From assembly GCA_964017045.1 (NCBI GenBank), contig OZ024808.1, positions 1,823,666 to 1,887,665 on the forward strand: a stretch of DNA of 64,000 nucleotides, in the 5' to 3' direction. Position 1 is the first letter of the stretch, and each line of letters opens with the position of its first letter. The notes under the pieces are model-generated. The model made no database searches and was not told the origin of the DNA. It worked only from the letters and a program-made list of their open reading frames with translations. The position numbers and the translations under genes are program-made. The stretch is from Omphiscola glabra (taxonomy: Eukaryota > Mollusca > Gastropoda > Lymnaeidae). Positions 57,247-64,000 of the stretch are shown here, piece after piece.

Positions 57247-57495
57247 TATAAACTAAGTCTATAATGTCTTAGTCTATAATGTCTTAGTCTATAATGTCTT
57301 AGTCTATAATGTCTTAGTCTATAATGTCTTAGTCTATAAGGTATATTTTAAAGAAAACGTCCTAATAAATCAGTGGCTTAGTCTATAGGGAGACTTAATC
57401 TACAGGGAGGCTTGGTCTATATGGGAGGCTTAGTCTACAGGGAGGCTTGGTCTATATGGGAGGCTTAGTCTACAGGGAGGCTTAGTCTATATATA
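57247..57495 (+). repeat. Minisatellite, right part (AGTCTATAATGTCTT; AGTCTACAGGGAGGCTT)
   Basis: Six 15-16-bp units, a unique piece, then 17-18-bp units like the left part. Confidence 0.9.
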
Positions 57496-57589
57496 ATTTA
57501 TAATAATGTATATTTTAAAGAAAACGTCTTAATAAATCAAATGAATAGCAATAATCTTAAGGTAGTCAAACAAACACACAAAGTAACCA

Positions 57590-57905
57590 CGTACTGTCAT
57601 GTGACACAAGCCTACATTGAACCACGTATTGTCATGTGACACAAGCCTACATTCAACCACGTATTGTCATGTGACACAAGCCTACATTCAACCCCGCATT
57701 GTCATGTGACACAAGCCTACATTCAACCCCGCATTGTCATGTGACACAAGCCTACATTCAACCACGCATTGTCCTGTGACACAAGCCTACATTCAACCAC
57801 GTATTGTCATGTGACACAAGCCTACATTCAACCACGTATTGTCATGTGACACAAGCCTACATTCAACCACATACTGTCCTGTGACACAAGCCTACATTCA
57901 ACCAC
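57590..57905 (+). repeat. 35-bp minisatellite, ~9 copies
   Basis: Units with TTGTCATGTGACACAAGCCT and ACATTCAACCACG. Confidence 0.95.
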
Positions 57906-58125
57906 GTATTGTCATGTGACCACATACTGTCATGTGACCACATACTGTCATGTGACCACATACTGCCATGTGACCACATACTGTCATGTGACCACATACT
58001 GTCATGTGACCACATACTGTCACGTGACCACATACTGTCATGTGACACATACTGTCATATGACCACATACTGTCATGTGACCACATACTTTCATGTGACT
58101 ACATACTGTCATGTGACCACATACT
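57906..58125 (+). repeat. 18-bp minisatellite (CATACTGTCATGTGACCA), ~12 copies
   Basis: Shares TGTCATGTGAC with the preceding 35-bp array and seems to have arisen from it. Confidence 0.95.
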
Positions 58126-58478
58126 CTCATTTTGATTGGCGCGAGGGAAAGGGGGAGCAGAAATCGAGGGTGCCGAAGACTCTCAAGCAAAAGTGGCTAC
58201 AGGGGTTCCCATGGACATTTTTTGTGTGATCAATTCCAAATGCAAGAATGCATTTTGGCACACAATTGAATTTCGTGTTTCTTTCAGACAATTTGGAAGA
58301 GATCATTTTGAACGTCTGTTGGGAAGCGCCAGAATTAGCCAAAATAAAGATCAGGCACATCTCTAACTCCGCCCCAGCCCACCATGAACTAAACTCATTC
58401 CAGCTGACGCCCTTGAGGGTGTACTTCTTGCCCTAGCTTAGTGTCGCACCTTAAATCTTTATAGTCCCCAGAAAATGT
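58126..58478. other. Unique sequence, open on plus strand, not assigned
   Basis: 58136-58366 (+) is open (MARGKGGAEIEGAEDSQ..., NAFWHTIEFRVSFRQFGRDH). It has no recognisable domain or splice sites. Left unassigned. Confidence 0.3.
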
Positions 58479-58479
58479 T

Positions 58480-59410
58480 TTCGTTCTGATAGGTAGTCAA
58501 AGAACCATAGCAACAATGTTTATGTTCTGATAGTCAAAGAACCATAGCAACAATGTTTATGTTCTGATAGTCAAAAAACCGTAGAAACAATGTTTATGTT
58601 CTGATAGTCAAACAACCGTTGAAACAATGTTTATGTTCTGATAGTCAAACAACCGTTGAAACAATGTTTATGTTCTGATAGTCAAACAACCGTTGAAACA
58701 ATGTTTATGTTCTGATAGTCAAAAAACCGTAGAAACAATGTTTATGTTCTGATAGTCAAACAACCATAGAAACAATGTTTATGTTCTGATAGTCAAACAA
58801 CCATAGCAACAATGTTTATGTTCTGATAGTCAAACAACCATAGAAACAATGTTTATGTTCTGATAGTCAAACAACCGTAGATACAATGTTTATGTTCTGA
58901 TAGTCAAACAACCGTAGAAACAATGTTTATGTTCTGATAGTCAAACAACCATAGCAACAATGTTTATGTTCTGATAGTCAAACAACCGTATATACAATGT
59001 TTATGTTCTGATAGTCAAACAACCGTAGAAACAATGTTTATGTTCTGATAGTCAAACAACCGTAGAAACAATGTTTATGTTCTGATAGTCAAACAACCGT
59101 AGAAACAATGTTTATGTTCTGATAGTCAAACAACCGTAGATACAATGTTTATGTTCTGATAGTCAAACAACCATAGAAACAATGTTTATGTTCTGATAGT
59201 CAAACAACCGTAGATACAATGTTTATGTTCTGATAGTCAAACAACCGTAGATACAATGTTTATGTTCTGATAGTCAAACAACCGTAGAAACAATGTTTAT
59301 GTTCTGATAGTCAAACAACCGTAGAAACAATGTTTATGTTCTGATAGTCAAACAACCGTAGAAACAATGTTTATCCTATAACAACCATAGCAACAATGTT
59401 TATGCTATAA
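58480..59410 (+). repeat. 37-bp minisatellite, ~25 copies
   Basis: Units with TGATAGTCAAACAACCGTAG and AAACAATGTTTATGTTC. Confidence 0.95.
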
Positions 59411-59704
59411 ATCCTTTATAATACGTAATATCGAGCAATGGGACGATGGGGCTGACAATTTGACCAAACATGCTTGCAAGTGACGTACTTTATAAGAATC
59501 CCAACGAGTGCTCCCACCTCAAGGCTTACACGCGCATAGCGCACAATTTTTCACGCCCCTGAACTATATTAATATATGATGCCCCCCCCCCCCCCCTTTT
59601 CGATTTTTAAATCTCAGATTTATTTCACCAACTATTATATTACAAAATATAATGAAGGATTTATAAACACGTTTTATATTTTTAAACATTTCTTCATTAT
59701 CATC

Positions 59705-61138
59705 TTCCTGACTGCAATAAGTGACTGCAATAAGTACATGCAATAAGTGACTGCAATAAGTACATGCAATAAGTGACTGCAATAAATGACTGCAATAAGC
59801 GACTGCGATAAGCGACTGCAATAAGTGACTGCAATAAGTGACTGCAATAAGTGACTGCAATAAGTGACTGCAATAAGCGATTGCAATAAGTGACTGCAAT
59901 AAATACATGTAATAAGTGACTGCAATAAATGACTGCAATAAGCGACTGCAATAAGTGACTGCAATAAATGACTGCAATAAGCGACTACAATAAGTGACTG
60001 CAATAAATGACGACAATAAGCGACTGCAATAAGTGACTGCAATAAATGACTGCAATAAATGACTGCAATAAGTGACTGCAATAAGTGACTGTAATAAGCG
60101 ACTGCAATAAGTACATGCAATAAATGACTGCAATAAGTGACTGCATTAAGTGACTGCAACAAGAGACTTCAAAAGTGACTGCAATAAGTGACTGCAATAA
60201 ATGACTGCAATAAGAGACTACAATAAGTGACTGCAATAAGTGACTGCAATAAATGACTGCAATAAGTGACTGCAATAAATGACTGCAAAAGCGACTGCAA
60301 AAAGTGACTGCAATAAGTACATGCAATAAATGACTGCAATAAGAGACTGCAATAAGTGACTGCAATAAGTGACTGCAATAAGTGACTGCAATAAGTGACT
60401 GCAATAAATGATTGCAATAAATGACTGCAATAAGAGACTGCAATAAGTGACTGCAATAAATGACTGCAATAAGCGACTGCAATAAGTGACTGCAATAAAT
60501 GACTGCAATAAGTGATTGCAATAAGTACATGCAATAAATGACTGCAATAAGTGACTGCAATAGATGACTGCAATATGTGTCTGCAATAAGTGACTGCAAT
60601 AAGTGACTGCAATAAATGACTGCAATAAGTGACTGCAATAAATGACTGTAATAAGTGACTGCAATAAATGTCTGCAATAAGTGACTGCAATAAATGACTG
60701 CAATAAGTGACTATAATACGTGCCTGCAATAAGTGACTGCAATAAGTGACTGCAATATGTGACTGCAATAAGTACATGCAATAAATGACTGCAATAAATG
60801 ACTGCAATAAGTGACTGCAATAAGTGATTGCAAGAAGTGACTGCAACAAGATACTTCAAAAGTGACTGCAATAAGTGACTGCAATAAGTAAATGCAATAA
60901 GTGACTGCAATAAGTAAATGCAATAAGTGACTGCAATAAATGACTGCAATAAGTGACTGCAATAAATGACTGCAATAAGTGACTGCAATAAATGACTGCA
61001 ATAAGTGACTGCAATAAATTACTGCAATAAATGACTGCAATAAGTGACTGCAATAAATGACTGCAATAAGTGACTGCAATAAGTGACTGCAATACGTGAC
61101 TGCAATAAGTGACTGCAATACGTGACTGCAATAAGTAA
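59705..61138 (+). repeat. 13-bp minisatellite (GACTGCAATAAGT), ~110 copies
   Basis: Largest low-period array. AAGTG, AAATG and AAGCG variants are interleaved, and TACATGCAATAA variants appear at intervals. Three copies equal 39 bp, so overlapping open frames of ~13-residue units arise on the minus strand; none is a gene. A ~690-bp half seems duplicated (ACTTCAAAAGTGACTGC at 60165 and 60853). Confidence 0.95.
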
Positions 61139-61204
61139 CTCTGTTATTTTGTATGTTCTGCAGTTAGAACATTTTAACATTGTAAACACATTGTTACTTT
61201 TGTT

Positions 61205-61272
61205 GGCGGTGTGAGACTTACATCAAACGATTGGTAGGAGGTGCGGAGTAGAGAAATGGTTTGGAACCACTG
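61205..61272. mobile_element. hAT-like right-end relic
   Basis: Matches 7550-7613 (GGAGGTGCGGAGTAGAGAAA, then TTTGGAACCACTG). Confidence 0.5.
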
Positions 61273-61387
61273 ATTTAGACTGCATGACTCCAGGTACTAC
61301 TCGTAATTAAATTTTAACTGCTGAACACAACTAGTTCAAAATGTACATAGCCAAGTCGTTCTCATTAAACATAACCTTTTTATAACT

Positions 61388-61960
61388 GGGGCGCAGTAGC
61401 GTAAGAATGGGTGCGGAGGGCGGTGCGCCCCTTGCGACAATTTTTCATTATATGGAGGTTGGGGGGGGGGGGGAATTTTTGCCCAACAGCAGTTTGTTGT
61501 TTTGGCTCGTCCAGGTTGCCACTATCAGCTAGCTACGTCATTGGGGGGAGGGGGGCGTCGAATTAGAGAGACTAATGAAAATAGTACAAAATTCCTGCAA
61601 AGACGTAACAGTTCATTCTAAAGAGGGGCAACCCCTTGCTAATCAAACTACTCCATTCCGATCTTATAGCCTGCCCTTGTGAGACGCCGACCGGAAGCTG
61701 ACTCCGGTCACGGACAAGTCAATTACTCTCGACGCCGATAATCTAAAGAGTTAATCAGCAGAGCAGCAGGTACCCGCTCTTGTCCCTGATGTGATCGCCT
61801 GGCTGATGCCGGGCCGCTCTCACGGGCCATTGTTTGACACTAACCAAGGGGCCAGCTATTTGTACAGGTAGTTGTACACACAGGTAGATAACCAGAGAAC
61901 TGTCTTCCGTGTACTAAATACCCTCGTTAGTCGTCAGTAATACTGATTTGTTGATCAGGG
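61388..61960. other. Unique sequence with a short hAT-like end
   Basis: CAGTAGCGTAAGAATGGGTG and GCGGTGCGCCCC look like another hAT terminus near 61389. The rest, including a GC-richer block at 61670-61860, shows no gene. Confidence 0.35.
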
Positions 61961-61962
61961 GG

Positions 61963-62362
61963 TCTCAAAGGCAGTTAGAGGCATTACAGGCAGTTAGAGG
62001 CGATACAGGCAGTTAGAGGCGATACAGACAGTTAGAGGCGATACAGGCAGTTAGAGGCGATACAGGCAGTTAGTGGCGATACCGGCAGTTAGGGGCGATA
62101 CAGGCAGTTAGAGGCGATACAGGCAGTTAGGTGCGATACAGGCAGTTAGAGGCGATACAGACAGTTAGAGGCGATACAGGCAGTTAGGGGCGATACAGGC
62201 AGTTAGAGGCGATGCAGGCAGTTAGGGGCGATACAGGCAGTTAGAGGCGATACAGGCAGTTAGAGGCGATACAGGCAGTTAGTGGCGATACAGGCAGTTA
62301 GTGGCGATACAGGCAGTTAGTGGCGATACAGGCAGTTAGGGGCGATACAGGCAGTTAGTGGC
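61963..62362 (+). repeat. 19-bp minisatellite (GCAGTTAGAGGCGATACAG), ~21 copies
   Basis: Variants AGGGG, AGTGG and AGGTG. Confidence 0.95.
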
Positions 62363-63136
62363 GAGGAATGTGGTAGGCAGGAAGCGTGTCCAAAACAAAT
62401 TACCAAATAAACCAAGAAAAACTGACGGGGACAATGACATTTTTTTAGTTTGAGGACCACCGTCGTTCCGAATTAAGCCTCTGTCCCTACAACATCCCCC
62501 CCTCCCCCCGTGATATATGAGTGACGTAACTCTATAAGCCCTGAGCACCCAGACGTAACTTTATCCACTCACAACAATCAAACGTTGCAATATGACTCGC
62601 AAGGTTAAACAATCACAATCTTAAACATATCAGATTACAAAATATTATCCATCTTTAGAGATGAATAAAACAAAATCTGAGCCATTGAAATAGGGAAACC
62701 CCGATTTATTTATAGCCACATCGTCTTGTGTAGCACATATAACATTACGGAAGTTGATTTGTTTTGATCAACAATAATGAGAGCTAAAGGTCAAGGTTTC
62801 CAGGTATCGCGTTTCTTGGTAATTTAATTTGTCTTCCCTTCGGGCCGTTCTTACTGTTTTAGTACAACTACAACTTCCGGGGCTTGGTGACCTAAATGAC
62901 AAGGGTTCTCACATTCGCTGAGTAAAGGGGCTGTATTGCCTTGAATTTAGCAGACTTCTTAACATCAGCACATTCACAAATACAGCACATTTAAAACAAC
63001 ACATTCAACACATACAGCACATTCATGTACATATATAAATCCCATTTCTATATCACCTTCATACATAAATCAAATGTATACATTAATTTTTTATATCACT
63101 TACATTACATGAATCACTTTCATTACATACATACAC
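62363..63136. other. Unique sequence, no confirmed exon
   Basis: A plus-strand acceptor GTTCTTACTGTTTTAG at 62860 precedes a short open stretch; no donor, poly(A) signal or homology. CATTCA/ACAGCACATT short repeats at 62960-63030. Confidence 0.35.
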
Positions 63137-63262
63137 CTCATTAAATCAGGGATCCTCACACTGTCCACTGGTTTGAAAGGTATCTTGCCCACCATACGAA
63201 CATTGACAGAGAGTTGTAAAACGTCACCTAAAAATGACTCGTCTGTAGGAACTTTAGAATGT
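63137..63262 (-). CDS. Internal coding exon (126 nt), unrecognised gene
   Basis: Very strong acceptor (TCTCACTTTTTTCCCCTCAG) and donor G|GTGTATGT. Reads HSKVPTDESFLGDVLQLSVN, VRMVGKIPFKPVDSV, RIPDLM, phase 2 at both ends, so a symmetric 42-codon exon. Composition is clearly coding against the AT-rich surroundings. No family recognised. Its 5' neighbours would lie beyond 63.3 kb or outside the window. Confidence 0.6.
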
Positions 63263-63304
63263 CTGAGGGGAAAAAAGTGAGACAAAGTGAAACAAAAACG
63301 TTAG

Positions 63305-63885
63305 CAGCCTAAAAAAACGAAATGTTCTTTGCATGACTTCACCTCTCTAGCCGTCTACCGAGACGTTCTTTGCATGACTTCACCTCTCTAGCCGTCTACC
63401 GAGATGTTCTTTGCATGACTTCACCTCTCTAGCCATCTACCGAGATGTTCTTTGCATGACTTCACCTCCCTAGCCATCTACCGAGATATTCTTTGCATGA
63501 CTTCACCTCTCTAGCCATCTACCGAGATGTTCTTTGCATGACTTCACATCTCTAGCCATCTACCGAGACGTTCATTGCATGACTTCACCTCTCTAGCCAT
63601 CTACCGAGATGTTCTTTGCATGACTTCACCTCTCTAGCCATCTACCGAGATGTTCTTTGCATGACTTCACCTCTCTAGCCGTCTACCGAGACGTTCTTTG
63701 AATGATTTCACCTCTCTAGCCATCTACCGAGATGTTCTTTGCATGGCTTCACCTCTCTAGCCATCTACCGAGATGTTCTTTGCATGACTTCACCTATCTA
63801 GCCATCTACCGAGATTTACTTTGCTTGACTTCAACTCTCTAACCATCTACCGAGATGTTCTTTGTATTTCATTTCTCTAGCCGTC
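63305..63885 (+). repeat. 41-bp minisatellite, ~14 copies
   Basis: Units with TGTTCTTTGCATGACTTCAC and CTCTCTAGCCATCTACCGAG. Begins ~40 bp upstream (gene sense) of the 63262 exon boundary. Confidence 0.95.
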
Positions 63886-64000
63886 TATTGGTAAAATGAT
63901 TATGCTTTAGAAACTTAAAAATAGCAATGGAAGATTAGTATAAATAATCCTATAAATTATAAAATGTTTTAAAATAAATTACCGACGATACCCCCCCCCC

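Noticed and set aside
58136..58366. Open 76-codon frame as a small gene
   Set aside because: No homology, no splice or poly(A) context; starts at the edge of an array.
59564..61131. Several overlapping 80-250 codon minus-strand frames of LLQSLIAVTYCSH-type repeats
   Set aside because: They are read-through of the 13-bp array in all phases; no start context, splice sites or unique sequence.

Overview
Eukaryotic (animal) genomic DNA, most likely a gastropod mollusc and plausibly a freshwater pulmonate snail. The reasons are split genes with GT-AG introns, an ABCG2-type transporter gene, several truncated non-LTR retrotransposons, and hAT miniature elements, including a SPIN-like family known from tetrapods and reported from a pond snail. 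There are no bacterial operons. Most long open frames are read-through of tandem repeats and are not genes. Adding up array spans, roughly a third of the 64 kb is minisatellite.

Layout. 0-0.5 kb: truncated LINE (-). 0.5-2.6 kb: last four coding exons of an ABCG2-like transporter (+). 2.6-8.1 kb: unique AT-rich sequence, a short LINE relic and hAT relics. 8.1-20.6 kb: the most interesting object, a minus-strand micro-exon gene reconstructed here from nine exons. It has a signal-peptide exon, 45- and 69-nt exons, five exons of only 9, 9, 12, 12 and 12 nt, and a terminal exon with stop and AATAAA. All eight introns are phase 1 and the product is about 89 residues. Its introns are largely minisatellites. 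21-24.3 kb: two large arrays. 24.5-27.3 kb: a LINE with intact 12-bp target duplications. 27.4-34 kb: arrays, two hAT-type MITEs and one fucosyltransferase-like exon that runs into a minisatellite. 35-37.7 kb: LINE relic and six 167-bp repeats that begin like U2 snRNA, followed by a possible first coding exon. 39-44.3 kb: two SPIN-like MITEs, a dead hAT transposase, an L2/CR1-type LINE tail, and a terminal exon at 40.2 kb. 44.4-50 kb: arrays, one interrupted by a LINE. 51-53 kb: terminal exons of two unrecognised genes on opposite strands. 53.3-61.1 kb: arrays, one interrupted by an internally deleted LINE. 61-64 kb: sparse sequence, a minisatellite, one clear 126-nt minus-strand exon and a final array.

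The host genes are independent transcription units. The recurring theme is minisatellites growing next to, inside or out of genes and mobile elements. Splice models come from reading consensus sites and phase by eye; none has transcript support here.
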